Origin: Candidatus Nanopelagicales bacterium
GTDB taxonomy: Bacteria; Actinomycetota; Actinomycetes; S36-B12; CAIYMF01
Direction of reading: 5' to 3'
Length of the DNA stretch: 64,000 nt
Assembly (NCBI GenBank): GCA_017848795.1
Contig: JAFIHG010000018.1
Location: 1-64,000, forward strand
This document shows positions 8,021-16,367 of this stretch, piece by piece (the stretch's first letter is position 1; the number at the start of each line of letters is the position of its first letter). Under the pieces are notes generated by a model. The model was not told the origin of the DNA. It was given only the letters and a program-made list of their open reading frames with translations, and made no database searches. The translations under genes were made by a program, and so were the position numbers.

Positions 8021-8482
8021 GTGAAACGCTCCGGACTGCTCAACGCCGAGCTGTGCCATGCCATCGGCTCGCTCGGCCACGGCGACGAGCTGCTCGTGGT
8101 CGACGCGGGCTTCCCCGTCCCGCGCAGCGCCTGGCGGATCGACCTGGCGGTCACCGCCGACCTACCGGCCCTGCGCACCGTGCTCGACCTCATCGGCGAG
8201 GAGATGATCGTCGAGGGCATCACGGTCGCCGACGAGGTGAAGACGAACAACGCGCCACTGTACGAATGGCTCGACGCACGGTGGCCCACAGTCGAGGTCG
8301 GCACCGTGCCCCATACCGAGATGCTCGCCGAAGCCGCCGGGCGCGCCAAAGCGGTCGTACGCACCGGCGCGTTCGAACCCTGGGGCAACGTCCTGCTCGC
8401 GAGCGGCGTCGACGTCCCTGCCTGGTTCACCAATCCCGATGTCGTCGTGCCGGACTACTACCGCGACCGGCTGGGCTCATGA
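8021..8482 (+). CDS. rbsD: D-ribose pyranase (RbsD/FucU mutarotase family)
   Basis: A 153-residue RbsD/FucU-type mutarotase, near the family length of about 140. It keeps the conserved SLGHGDE segment with the catalytic His (around residues 17-23), DAGFPVP and the C-terminal RTGAFEPWGN. RbsD interconverts pyranose and furanose forms so the kinase receives the right anomer. The GTG start at 8021 has a clear AGGAG seven bases upstream. It sits directly after the ribokinase gene and before the GntR regulator, consistent with one transcript. Confidence 0.9.
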   Translation: MKRSGLLNAELCHAIGSLGHGDELLVVDAGFPVPRSAWRIDLAVTADLPALRTVLDLIGEEMIVEGITVADEVKTNNAPLYEWLDARWPTVEVGTVPHTEMLAEAAGRAKAVVRTGAFEPWGNVLLASGVDVPAWFTNPDVVVPDYYRDRLGS

Positions 8483-8504
8483 TGCGCAGCAGCGGAGGCA
8501 CGCG

Positions 8505-9278
8505 ATGACCGTCGCGATCGACGAGCAGATCGAGGGGCTCGCGGCGCTGCTGAGCCGCACGTCTCCGGAGCCGCTGCACGACCAGATCTCGGGGATGCTG
8601 CGCCAGCGCATCGTCTCCGGGCGGTGGCCACCGCGGATGCGGTTGCCGAGCGAGCCGGAGATGGCGACCCTGCTCGGGGTCGCGCGCGGCACCATCCGCC
8701 GTGCGATAAAGACGCTGCTCGCAGAACGGCTGCTCGTCCAGCACCAGGGACGCGGCACTTTCGTGGCGTCGCAGATGCTCGAGCAGTCCTTCGCCCAGGA
8801 GATCATCTCGACCTCGGAGGCGCTCGACCGCGACGGCGTCCGCTACGACACCAAGGTGCTGCGGCGCGCGGTGGAGCTCGCCGCCCCGGCGGTCGCCGCC
8901 CACCTGCACCTGCTGGACCAGGAGGCGCAGGTCGTGGCGCTGCGCCGCGTGCGCTCGGTCGAGGGCGCGCCCGTGTTCGTCCTCGACAACTACGTGATCG
9001 CGTCGCTGTGCCCGGGCCTGGAGTCCGCCGACCTCGGCGGCCGCGCGCTGTTCACGGTGCTGGAGGAGGACTTCGACATCGTGGTCAGCGGGGTGCAGCG
9101 CACCTTCCAGGCACAGGCCGCCACTCCGGAGATCGCCCAGCTGCTCGAGATGGAGCCGGGTGAGCCGGTGCTGTACCTCGAACAGGTGTCGTTCGAGCCG
9201 GACGGCCAGCCGATCGAATACTCGGACGTGTGGATCCGCGGCGACAAGCTCCGCGTCTCCTCCTGGCTGGCCCGATGA
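8505..9278 (+). CDS. GntR-family transcriptional regulator (HutC/UTRA type)
   Basis: A 257-residue regulator. Residues about 25-90 form the GntR winged helix (LHDQISGMLRQRIVSG, LPSEPEMATLLGVARGTIRRAI), and about 100-250 match a UTRA effector-binding domain, placing it in the HutC subfamily. It should repress the importer and catabolic operons until a pathway sugar or sugar phosphate binds. The ATG at 8505 is preceded by GGAGG and removes a non-conserved upstream extension. Its position inside the operon implies autoregulation. Its operator is probably one of the dyads in 6760-7097. Confidence 0.9.
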   Translation: MTVAIDEQIEGLAALLSRTSPEPLHDQISGMLRQRIVSGRWPPRMRLPSEPEMATLLGVARGTIRRAIKTLLAERLLVQHQGRGTFVASQMLEQSFAQEIISTSEALDRDGVRYDTKVLRRAVELAAPAVAAHLHLLDQEAQVVALRRVRSVEGAPVFVLDNYVIASLCPGLESADLGGRALFTVLEEDFDIVVSGVQRTFQAQAATPEIAQLLEMEPGEPVLYLEQVSFEPDGQPIEYSDVWIRGDKLRVSSWLAR

Positions 9279-9319
9279 CGAACCGCGACCGGCACGGATC
9301 CGGACTGGGGAGGAAGTGA

Positions 9320-10258
9320 ATGGACGACTACATCGATCCAGGCGCGGCGAAGGTGCTGGCGGACGCGGCGGGGATACCCGACGCCAAGGACTGGTGGCAG
9401 ATGACGCCGGCCGAGGCGCGCCAGACGATGGCCGACGCCGGGGCGCTCATGCGCGAACCGGTGCAGGTGGCGCACGTGCGCGACCTGGTGATCCCCGCCG
9501 AGCACGGCGAGCTCTCTGCCCGGCTCTACCGCCCCCACGACCGGCCCGCGCCGTTCGTCGTCTTCGTCCACGGCGGTGGCTGGGAGGTGGGCTCGGTCGA
9601 GATCTACGACCCGCTCGTACGCCGGCTCGCTGTCGAATCAGGCTGCGCCGTCCTGGCGTTCGACTACCGGCTCGCGCCCGAGCACCCGTTCCCGGCCGCA
9701 CTCGAGGACTGCTGCACCGCGATCTCCTGGGCCTACGACAACCTCGCCGAGCTCGGCGGTGACGACGGGTTCTTCGCGGTGGCCGGCGACTCCAGCGGCG
9801 GCAACCTGGCGGCCGGTGCTGCACAACGGTTACGCGACAACGGGTTCGCCGCCATCGACCACCAACTGTTGATCTACCCGGTCGTCACGCGCGACTTCGT
9901 CAGCCCCTCGTACGAGGCGTACGGCGAAGGGTTCGCGCTGACCACCCGGACCATGCAGTTCTTCTGGGACCTCTATGTCGGTGACGAGACGCCCCGCTAC
10001 GCCGACCTGCTGGCGGCGCCGCTCGAGGGCCTGCCGCCGGCGACCATCGTCACGGTCTCGCTCGACCCGCTGCGCAGCGAGGGCGAGGAGTACGCCGAAC
10101 GGCTCGCGGCCGCCGGGGTGCCCGCGACGCTCGTGCGGGTCTACGGCTTGCTGCACGGCGGTTGGCTCCAGGACAGCACCAGTGAGCGCGCGTACCAGTT
10201 CGGCCACGACCTCGCGGGGATCCTGCGCCGCGCGGCGGCGCGACCGGACGCCGGCTGA
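9320..10258 (+). CDS. Alpha/beta hydrolase, HSL/family IV esterase
   Basis: A 312-residue cytoplasmic esterase of the hormone-sensitive-lipase group. The oxyanion-hole motif HGGGW (around residues 81-85) and the nucleophile motif GDSSGGN (around 156-162) are intact, with a C-terminal LHGGW segment likely carrying the catalytic His. A GGGAGGAAG ribosome-binding site precedes the ATG. It lies 41 bases after the GntR gene and 50 before the dioxygenase gene, so it probably belongs to the same operon and may de-esterify or open a lactone of the pathway substrate. The actual ester is unknown. Confidence 0.87.
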   Translation: MDDYIDPGAAKVLADAAGIPDAKDWWQMTPAEARQTMADAGALMREPVQVAHVRDLVIPAEHGELSARLYRPHDRPAPFVVFVHGGGWEVGSVEIYDPLVRRLAVESGCAVLAFDYRLAPEHPFPAALEDCCTAISWAYDNLAELGGDDGFFAVAGDSSGGNLAAGAAQRLRDNGFAAIDHQLLIYPVVTRDFVSPSYEAYGEGFALTTRTMQFFWDLYVGDETPRYADLLAAPLEGLPPATIVTVSLDPLRSEGEEYAERLAAAGVPATLVRVYGLLHGGWLQDSTSERAYQFGHDLAGILRRAAARPDAG

Positions 10259-10308
10259 GTGCCCGCGTTCCGCCAACGACACCCACACCGCACCGATAGG
10301 AGTAGTCC

Positions 10309-11079
10309 ATGCTCAGCGCTGAGCAACTGAGCCAGTACGAAGCAGAGGGATTCGTCATCATCCCGGGGCTGCTGCAACCGGATGAGGTGACGGCCTTCCG
10401 CGACCGGGCGCGCAGCGACCTGCGCGGTGCGGCAGAGTCCGAAGGTCTGATGGCCAAGGGCGACACCGAGGGCAACACCACGCTGCTGAAGATGTGGTAC
10501 CGCGCGGACGACAGCTTCTACGGCCGGGTCGCCCGCGACCAGCGGCTGGTCGACATCGCCCGGCAGATCATCGGGCGCGACACCTACCTCTACAGCCACA
10601 AGATGACGATGAAGGAACCGCGCATCGGCGGCGCCTGGGAGTGGCACCAGGACTACGGCTACTGGTACCAGAACAAATGCCTCGCGCCGGACATGCTCAG
10701 CATCTGGCTGGCGCTGGACGACTCCACCCGCGCGAACGGCTGCCTGCAGGTGCTGCCGCGCTCGCACCGCCTGGGCCGGCTCGACCACGACCGGGTCGAC
10801 GGGCAGACGGTGGTGGACGCCGAGTACCTCGCGGCGGCGCTCGAGCGGTTCGACCTGCAGTACGTCGAGATGGATGCGGGGGACGCGCTCGTGTTCGACT
10901 GCAATCTGCTGCACCGCTCGGACGCCAACCGCAGCGACGGCCCGCGCTGGGGCTACATCGCGTCGTACAACGCCGTCGACAACGAGCCGTTCCGGCACGT
11001 GCGCGAGTACGGCCGGTACGAAGAGCTGGTGCCGGTGCCCGCCGGAAGCTTCCGGGACGCCGACGCGATCCCCGTCTGA
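10309..11079 (+). CDS. Phytanoyl-CoA dioxygenase (PhyH) family protein
   Basis: A 256-residue Fe(II)/2-oxoglutarate dioxygenase of the PhyH superfamily. The iron ligands are visible as the HxD of WHQDYGYW (around residues 109-116) and a distal His in LLHRSDANRS (around 201-210), whose Arg would bind 2-oxoglutarate. Such enzymes hydroxylate or demethylate small metabolites. The stop shares a base with the start of the alcohol dehydrogenase gene (TGATG), indicating tight coupling, so the hydroxylated product may be the dehydrogenase substrate. A TAGGAG sequence precedes the ATG. Substrate unknown. Confidence 0.87.
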   Translation: MLSAEQLSQYEAEGFVIIPGLLQPDEVTAFRDRARSDLRGAAESEGLMAKGDTEGNTTLLKMWYRADDSFYGRVARDQRLVDIARQIIGRDTYLYSHKMTMKEPRIGGAWEWHQDYGYWYQNKCLAPDMLSIWLALDDSTRANGCLQVLPRSHRLGRLDHDRVDGQTVVDAEYLAAALERFDLQYVEMDAGDALVFDCNLLHRSDANRSDGPRWGYIASYNAVDNEPFRHVREYGRYEELVPVPAGSFRDADAIPV

Positions 11080-12158
11080 TGCGCCAGGCGCCGGCCGTCG
11101 TCCTCGAGGCGTATGGCCGTCCGCCGGTGCTGCGCGAGGTGAGCATCGCGGACCCCGGAGCGGACGAGGTCCTCGTCGGCGTACGTGCCAGCGGCGTCTG
11201 CCGCACCGACCTCGCGGCGGTACGTGACGCGCGCGCGGTCCCGGTGGTGCTCGGGCACGAAGGCGCCGGGGTTGTGCTCGCGGCCGGCGCGGCGGTCCGG
11301 ACGGTCGAGCCGGGGGACCACGTGGTCGTGAACTGGCAACCCAAGTGCGGCCGGTGCCGGTACTGCGTGAGCGGGCGCCGGGAGTTCTGCGACGGCGTCC
11401 GCGGGACCGCCGCGCCGCGGGTGCACCACGGGGGCGAGCCGCTCGCGGTGATGCTGAACGCAGGCACGTTCTGCCCCTTCGCTGTGGTGCCGGCCGCCGG
11501 GGTGGTCAAGGTCCGTCCGGATCTGCCGTTCGCCGCAGCCGCGCTGCTGGGGTGCGCCGTTGCGACCGGAGTCGGCGCCGCCCTGTACGGCGCGCGGATC
11601 CAGCCGGGCGACACCGTGGTGGTGCTCGGTGCCGGCGGGGTGGGACTGAACGCGGTGCAAGGAGCGCGGATCGCCGGAGCCGGACGGATCATCGTCACCG
11701 ACCACGACCCCGAGCACCTCGCGCTCGCCGGCCGGCTCGGCGCGACCGACCTGATCGCCGCCGCCGACGACGTGCGGGGTGCCGTACACGACCTCACGGC
11801 CGGGCTCGGCGCGGACCACGTGCTGGAGGCGGTCGGCGCCGCGCAGCTCGTCGAGCTCGCGGTCTCCCTGCTGGCCCGCGGCGGCACCGTGACGTTGCTC
11901 GGTGCCACCGCACGCGACGCGGTGGCCGGGTTCTCGCCCCGCACGCTGCTGAGCCGCCAGCAACGGATCCAGGGCTGCATCTACGGGAACATCGCGCCCG
12001 AACGCGACCTGCCGCTTTTCGCGGACTGGTACCTGCAGGGCCGGCTCGAACTCGACCCCTTCGTCTCTCGCACCATCGCACTGGCCGAGGTTCCGGAGCT
12101 GTTCACCGAACAGAGCGGATCGGGCGTGCGGACCGTCGTCGACCTGGAGGCAGCATGA
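11079..12158 (+). CDS. Zinc-dependent alcohol dehydrogenase (MDR family, class III-like)
   Basis: A 359-residue medium-chain dehydrogenase. Catalytic zinc ligands appear in SGVCRTD and GHEGAG (around residues 40 and 62), the four-Cys structural zinc loop is complete (CGRCRYCVSGRREFC, around 90-104), and the Rossmann motif GAGGVGLNAVQ lies near 185-195. It oxidises an alcohol with NAD(P), probably the product of the upstream dioxygenase; reduction of the aldehyde released by the DeoC-like enzyme is an alternative. It overlaps both neighbours (TGATG upstream, ATGA downstream). Confidence 0.9.
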   Translation: MRQAPAVVLEAYGRPPVLREVSIADPGADEVLVGVRASGVCRTDLAAVRDARAVPVVLGHEGAGVVLAAGAAVRTVEPGDHVVVNWQPKCGRCRYCVSGRREFCDGVRGTAAPRVHHGGEPLAVMLNAGTFCPFAVVPAAGVVKVRPDLPFAAAALLGCAVATGVGAALYGARIQPGDTVVVLGAGGVGLNAVQGARIAGAGRIIVTDHDPEHLALAGRLGATDLIAAADDVRGAVHDLTAGLGADHVLEAVGAAQLVELAVSLLARGGTVTLLGATARDAVAGFSPRTLLSRQQRIQGCIYGNIAPERDLPLFADWYLQGRLELDPFVSRTIALAEVPELFTEQSGSGVRTVVDLEAA

Positions 12159-13021
12159 CGTATCACCGGCTCGAGGAGCTGCGACCCGACCAGCTCGAAC
12201 GCCGGCTCGCGGAGAAGCCGGTGCTGGTGCTGCCGTTCGGCACCATCGAGTGGCACAGCTACCACCTCCCGCTCGGGCTCGACGGGCTCGTCGCCGACGA
12301 CGTCGGCTCCCGGATCGCAGCGGAGTGCGACGCGGTGCTCGCGCCCACGTCGTACTGGGCGGTCGGCGGGGTCCCGTACCCGCACACCCTCAATCTGCCC
12401 ATCGACCTGGTCGAGCCGCTGCTGCGGACGCTGTTCGAACAGTTCGCCGAGATGGGGTTCGAGGTGATCGTCGGGTTCACCGGTCACTTCGGGCTCGACC
12501 AGACTCTCGCGCTCAAGCGTGCGGCGGTCGAGGTGATGCGACGGTCCCCCGCGACCGTGGTCCCCTTGACCGCGTACGACGTGGTGACCGACCTCTACCC
12601 CGGCGATCACGCCGCGGTCGGCGAGACGTCCATGCTGCTGGCGAGCCGTCCCGAGCTCGTCGACCTGCAGGCCGTACCCGACGGACAACCGCTGGACGGC
12701 GTGCTCGGCGACGATCCGCGCGGTCGGGCCGATGGTGCACGGGGTGCCGAGATCCGCGACGCCGTCGTGAGCCGTACCGCCGCGGTCGTGGACCGGCTGC
12801 TGGGTGCGGAACGGCTCGCCCGCCGCCAGTACGTCGAGGCGCTCGCCGCCGGGGTCGCTGCGCTCGCCGACCTGGCCGACCGGCGCAGCCGGGCACCCAA
12901 GAGCACCGTGCCGCCGGTCGCCACGCCGACCTATCTCTCGCACTGCGGTGCACTCTGGGCAGGGGACTACGGAAGCGCTAGACAGTTTGCGGAGCAGAAG
13001 CGGCTCGATCCCGCAATCTGA
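12155..13021 (+). CDS. Creatininase-family metal-dependent amidohydrolase
   Basis: A 288-residue protein of the creatininase fold, whose members include creatinine amidohydrolase, MftE and FAPy deformylase ArfB. Metal-ligand motifs are recognisable though altered: IEWHSYHLPLGLD (around residues 27-39) stands for the usual EQHGxHLPxxTD, and GHFG (around 111) for GHGGN. The late DDPRG..ADGARG segment matches the family's substrate loop. It overlaps the dehydrogenase by ATGA. Cleavage of a cyclic amide or C-N bond in the pathway is the simplest idea, but the residue changes leave the reaction open. Confidence 0.82.
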   Translation: MTYHRLEELRPDQLERRLAEKPVLVLPFGTIEWHSYHLPLGLDGLVADDVGSRIAAECDAVLAPTSYWAVGGVPYPHTLNLPIDLVEPLLRTLFEQFAEMGFEVIVGFTGHFGLDQTLALKRAAVEVMRRSPATVVPLTAYDVVTDLYPGDHAAVGETSMLLASRPELVDLQAVPDGQPLDGVLGDDPRGRADGARGAEIRDAVVSRTAAVVDRLLGAERLARRQYVEALAAGVAALADLADRRSRAPKSTVPPVATPTYLSHCGALWAGDYGSARQFAEQKRLDPAI

Positions 13022-13065
13022 CGAAGTGTACATACCTGTCCAGTCGCAGGGTGTAGCATGACCGC

Positions 13066-13749
13066 ATGCTTGCCGCACTCCTCGCGCCCGCCCAGCTCGC
13101 CCCCTACATCCAGCACACCCTGATCCGCGCCGACGCGACGGAGCAGCAGGTCCGCGCCCACGTCGAGGAGTGCCTCGAGTACGGCTTCGACGCGGCGATG
13201 GTCCCCGGCCCATGGGTGCCGCTCGCGGCGGACATCCTGCGGGGGAGCAATGCCGTCGTCGCGTCCGCGCTCGACTTCCCCACGGTCGGGGTCATGACGA
13301 GCGCCGGAAAGGCCGCGGAGGCCGCCGAGCTGGTGCGCCTCGGCGCTGAGCAACTCGACATGGGCGTGCAAATCGGGTGGCTCAAGAGCGGGCGCTACGC
13401 CGCGTTCCGCGACGACATCGCCGGTGTGGTGGCGAGCGGAGTGCCGGTAAAGGTGATGCTCGAATTGCCCCTGCTGACCGCGCCCGAACGCGAGACGGCG
13501 ATCGCGCTCGCGGTCGAGGCGGGCGCTGCGTACCTCAAGAACGCCAGCAGCGGCACCGTGGAAACGGCCAACGTCGAGAGCATCCGCTATCTGGTGGAAC
13601 GCGCCCCGGAAGGCGTTCTCGTGAAGGCCTCCGGTGCGATCACGTCGTACGAGCAGACGGTCGCGTTGCTCGACGCCGGAGCCGCGCTCGTCGGTACCAG
13701 CGCAGGAGTCGCCATCGTCGACGGCTGCGGCTCGAGCGAGAGCTACTGA
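13066..13749 (+). CDS. deoC: DeoC-like class I aldolase with altered phosphate-binding residues
   Basis: A 227-residue TIM-barrel aldolase of the DeoC family (deoxyribose-phosphate aldolases are about 220-260). The Schiff-base Lys is in YLKNASSG, the second active-site Lys in VLVKASGAIT, and the Asp in LDMGVQIG aligns with DERA Asp102. However, IDHTL is IQHTL, and residues that hold the 5-phosphate in E. coli DERA differ: KTSTGK is KNASSGT, GGxR is GAIT and the C-terminal GASS is GTSA. The family is clear, but a substrate other than deoxyribose 5-phosphate is likely. A 44-base gap with a TGTAGCAT -10-like element precedes the ATG, so it may have its own promoter. Confidence 0.8.
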   Translation: MLAALLAPAQLAPYIQHTLIRADATEQQVRAHVEECLEYGFDAAMVPGPWVPLAADILRGSNAVVASALDFPTVGVMTSAGKAAEAAELVRLGAEQLDMGVQIGWLKSGRYAAFRDDIAGVVASGVPVKVMLELPLLTAPERETAIALAVEAGAAYLKNASSGTVETANVESIRYLVERAPEGVLVKASGAITSYEQTVALLDAGAALVGTSAGVAIVDGCGSSESY

Positions 13750-13840
13750 GCGAGAACATCACCGCCGTCCGAAGCGGCGACCGCCGCCCCGGCTGGTGCC
13801 GGGACGGCGGATCGGTGGCGGGCGCGGCGGCCGCGACCTG

Positions 13841-13993
13841 TCACGTACGACTGCGCCGGCCGAGCACGACCCCGTTGATCAGTCCGGCGATCAGCAGGAT
13901 CGCCGCAATGATCAGCAACCATTTCAGGGTGGTACCAAGGCCGATGCCGAAGAGGATTACCGCGGCTACCAGCAACACGATGAGCAGCGTCAT
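13841..13993 (-). CDS. Small hydrophobic membrane protein (50 aa)
   Basis: A 50-residue protein with two adjoining hydrophobic helices (residues 2-20 and 23-46) ending in a basic GRRSRT tail. A GGAGGTG ribosome-binding site lies six bases before the ATG at 13993. The two-helix hairpin with a positive tail resembles the short 'hydrophobic protein' family common in actinobacteria, probably in the cytoplasmic membrane; function unknown. It is convergent with the DeoC-like gene. Confidence 0.7.
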   Translation of the reverse strand: MTLLIVLLVAAVILFGIGLGTTLKWLLIIAAILLIAGLINGVVLGRRSRT

Positions 13994-14183
13994 GAAGCAC
14001 CTCCAGTGTGCTCTCGCTCCCAGCGTTGGAAGCGTCCTTCACAGCACCGTAAGGGCGTCAACCAGTTTCCGCTTCTCGGAGCAATCACTGCTCACCCACG
14101 GGTGACATGCTTCAGGTCTGCGCGGGACCGGTCGATGTAGCCAGTCGTCAGCGTCGGGCAGGTCAGGCGAAGGAGCAGCGGAC

Positions 14184-15818
14184 GTGGCAGACAGCACGCC
14201 CGGCACCGGCGCCTCCGCGGCGGCCGCGGTGCGGTCGCGCATCGCCGAGGTCCGGGTCATGGGCGACTCGCTCGAGTTCACCCGCCGCAACCTGATCGAG
14301 ACCAGCGCGATGCATGGCGGGCTCGTGCTGTTCACCGTGCTCCTGCTCGCGACCGGGCTGCCGGCCAGCGGCTGGGTGCTCGTCGGCGCGCAGCTCGTCA
14401 CGGCCGCTGCTGCGACGGCCTTGGCGGTGCGCGCCACGCGCCGGCGAGACACCTACGCGCAGACCGATTTCTGGGACGGCGTCACCGCGGCGCTGCAGCT
14501 GCTGCTCGTGGTGTCGACCACGTACGTGACCGGTGGGGCCAGCAGCCCGCTCTGGTTCGTGGCGCTGCTGCCCGCGGCGTACCTGGCCAACGTGTGGGTC
14601 ACCAGGCTGGGGGAGGTCTCGGCCGCGCTGCTCGGCGTCCTCGCTGCCGGCTCGGCCGCGGTCAACGGCCAGTGGTCCGGGCCGCAGCTACCGCTGGCCC
14701 TCGCGCTCACGATCGGTGCTCCGTGCCTGTTCCTGCTGGTGATGCTGAACGCGCGGCACCTCTACGAGGACTCCGAGCGCCGGGTCTGGGAACGGGAGGT
14801 GCTGCGCGCGCGCGTCGACGACCTGTCGGAGCTGCTGCTGCTCGCCCAGCAGGGCGACCTCACCGTCGCCGGGCGGCTCGCTGTCCTGGCCCGTGAGGAG
14901 GGTGTCGAGGACGACAACCTGCTCGTGCTCACGGCCGCCTTCGACAGCACGTTGTCGGCCCTGCGTTCGCTCGTGGGACAGGTGCGCGTGAGCGCCCAGC
15001 ACCTCGCGGGCTCGGCGACGGAGATGCTCGCGGCCGTGCAGGAGAACGCGGCCGTCGCCGACCAGCAGACGTCGGTGGCGGTCGAGACGACGACGTCGAT
15101 GCAGGAGCTGGCGGCGACAGCGGCACAGATCGCAGCTACCGCCGAGGCCGTCGCGCGCCTGACGACCGAGGCGGCCCAGTTCGTAAGCGAGGGCCGCAAG
15201 GCGGTCGAGGAGTCGGTGGCCGCGCTCGACTCGCTATCCTCGCGTGCCGAGCAGATCGAGCAGCGCGCCGCCCTGCTCGGGGAGATGGGCCTCGAGATCG
15301 GCCGGATCGTCGAGGTCATCGACGACATCGCCGACCAGACCAACCTGCTGTCGTTGAACGCGGCGATCGAGGCGGCGCGAGCCGGGGAGCAGGGGACCGG
15401 GTTCGCCGTCGTCGCCGCCGAGGTGCGGCGGCTCGCCGAACGCTCGCGCAAGTCCGCCGGGGAGATCAAGCAGATCGTCGCCCGCGCCCAGCAGGAGACC
15501 GTCGTCGCGATCAAGGAGTCGCAGGTGGGTGCCCGGGAGGCGCATTCCGGCGTCGAGCGCGCCAGGGGAATCGCCTTGGTGCTCGAGCAGCTCTCGACCA
15601 TGGTCGCGCAGACGACCACGGCCGCGCTGGAGATCTCCGTCGCCACCGAGCAGCAACGCGTCTCCTCGGGCCAGGTCGCGGCAGCGATGGCGGAGGTGTC
15701 CGAAGGCGCCCGGCGTTCTGCCGCCGCGTCGAGCCGGGCGGCGCTGGTGGCTGACGAGCTGGACGGGATGACGCGCGAGTTGCAGGGCGCCGTCGTCGCC
15801 TTCCGCGACGACGGCTGA
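14184..15818 (+). CDS. Methyl-accepting chemotaxis protein
   Basis: A 544-residue chemoreceptor. About five or six hydrophobic segments lie between residues 45 and 190 with no sizeable extracellular domain, followed by a coiled-coil signalling domain (about 270-540). The hairpin tip [19 protein letters not shown] is intact, so it should bind a CheA/CheW array. The short loops suggest sensing of a membrane or cytoplasmic signal. The GTG start has AAGGAG nine bases upstream. No cheA, cheW, cheR or flagellar gene is present in the window, so the receptor is isolated from its partners. Confidence 0.92.
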   Translation: MADSTPGTGASAAAAVRSRIAEVRVMGDSLEFTRRNLIETSAMHGGLVLFTVLLLATGLPASGWVLVGAQLVTAAAATALAVRATRRRDTYAQTDFWDGVTAALQLLLVVSTTYVTGGASSPLWFVALLPAAYLANVWVTRLGEVSAALLGVLAAGSAAVNGQWSGPQLPLALALTIGAPCLFLLVMLNARHLYEDSERRVWEREVLRARVDDLSELLLLAQQGDLTVAGRLAVLAREEGVEDDNLLVLTAAFDSTLSALRSLVGQVRVSAQHLAGSATEMLAAVQENAAVADQQTSVAVETTTSMQELAATAAQIAATAEAVARLTTEAAQFVSEGRKAVEESVAALDSLSSRAEQIEQRAALLGEMGLEIGRIVEVIDDIADQTNLLSLNAAIEAARAGEQGTGFAVVAAEVRRLAERSRKSAGEIKQIVARAQQETVVAIKESQVGAREAHSGVERARGIALVLEQLSTMVAQTTTAALEISVATEQQRVSSGQVAAAMAEVSEGARRSAAASSRAALVADELDGMTRELQGAVVAFRDDG

Positions 15819-15850
15819 GCCCGCAGGCTACAGCGAGCGGTCCTACCGGT

Positions 15851-16078
15851 TCAGCCGGCGGGGCTCTGGTGGTGATCGGCGCTGTCGGGCCCGTACCGGT
15901 ACGCGGCGAAGACCGCCCAGCCCGCCATCAGCACGGTCGTCACGACGACCCCGCCCGCACCGAGCGACAGTCCGGCCAGCCACGCGAACAGCGCGCCGAA
16001 GAGTACGGCGATCACCACTCCGACGACGGCGCCGACCGTGGGAAGCGGGCGGCGGGCGGAAGTCTCGTCGTCGGTCAT
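15851..16078 (-). CDS. Small two-helix membrane protein (75 aa)
   Basis: A 75-residue protein with two predicted membrane helices (about residues 13-36 and 41-60) between a polar N terminus and a His-rich tail (DSADHHQSPAG). No domain is recognised. It is convergent with the chemoreceptor gene, with only 32 bases between stops, and lies about 100 bases upstream of tRNA-Ser(GCU) on the opposite strand. GTG/GCC-rich codon use matches its neighbours, supporting it as real. Confidence 0.65.
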   Translation of the reverse strand: MTDDETSARRPLPTVGAVVGVVIAVLFGALFAWLAGLSLGAGGVVVTTVLMAGWAVFAAYRYGPDSADHHQSPAG

Positions 16079-16180
16079 GACGCTCCTCGTACGTGGCGGT
16101 CCTCGGCCACGCAGTCTACGGAGCCCGGCCGCCCTACGACGGTCCGGGCCACCGCGCGGCTCCGGTACCCTGTCCGTGCT

Positions 16181-16274
16181 GGAGGCGTCGCCTAGTCCGG
16201 TCTATGGCGCCCGCCTGCTAAGCGGGTTTGGGGCTACAACCCCATCGAGGGTTCAAATCCCTCCGCCTCCGCCA
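16181..16274 (+). tRNA. tRNA-Ser(GCU), CCA encoded
   Basis: A class II tRNA of 91 bases plus an encoded CCA (16272-16274). Acceptor GGAGGCG pairs with CGCCTCC, and the anticodon loop CTGCTAA in a CCCGC/GCGGG stem gives anticodon GCT. A TACCCT -10-like hexamer lies at 16166-16171. It is the only tRNA in the window with CCA in the gene. Confidence 0.97.
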
Positions 16275-16277
16275 ATG

Positions 16278-16321
16278 CGTGAAGGGGGACCCCGGGTGTT
16301 CTTCCCGGGGTCCCCTTCACG
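16278..16321 (+). terminator. GC-rich hairpin downstream of tRNA-Ser(GCU)
   Basis: CGTGAAGGGGGACCCCGGG (16278-16296) pairs with CCCGGGGTCCCCTTCACG (16304-16321) with one bulged G and a seven-base loop. There is no U-tract. It starts four bases after the encoded CCA, so it probably ends or processes the tRNA transcript. The core GGGACCCCGGG also occurs in the hairpin behind tRNA-Ser(CGA). Confidence 0.75.
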
Positions 16322-16367
16322 TACTGACGATGTTGCAGTCGGAGTTGGAGGACGGCTCCTCACGCCG

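Noticed and set aside
5704-13749. A simple rbsACBK ribose operon
   Set aside because: Importer, kinase and pyranase fit, but the PhyH, ADH, creatininase and altered DeoC genes in the same array are not part of ribose use.
14040-14183. A riboswitch upstream of the chemoreceptor gene
   Set aside because: I looked for a c-di-GMP-type aptamer but saw no conserved core, only a Shine-Dalgarno.
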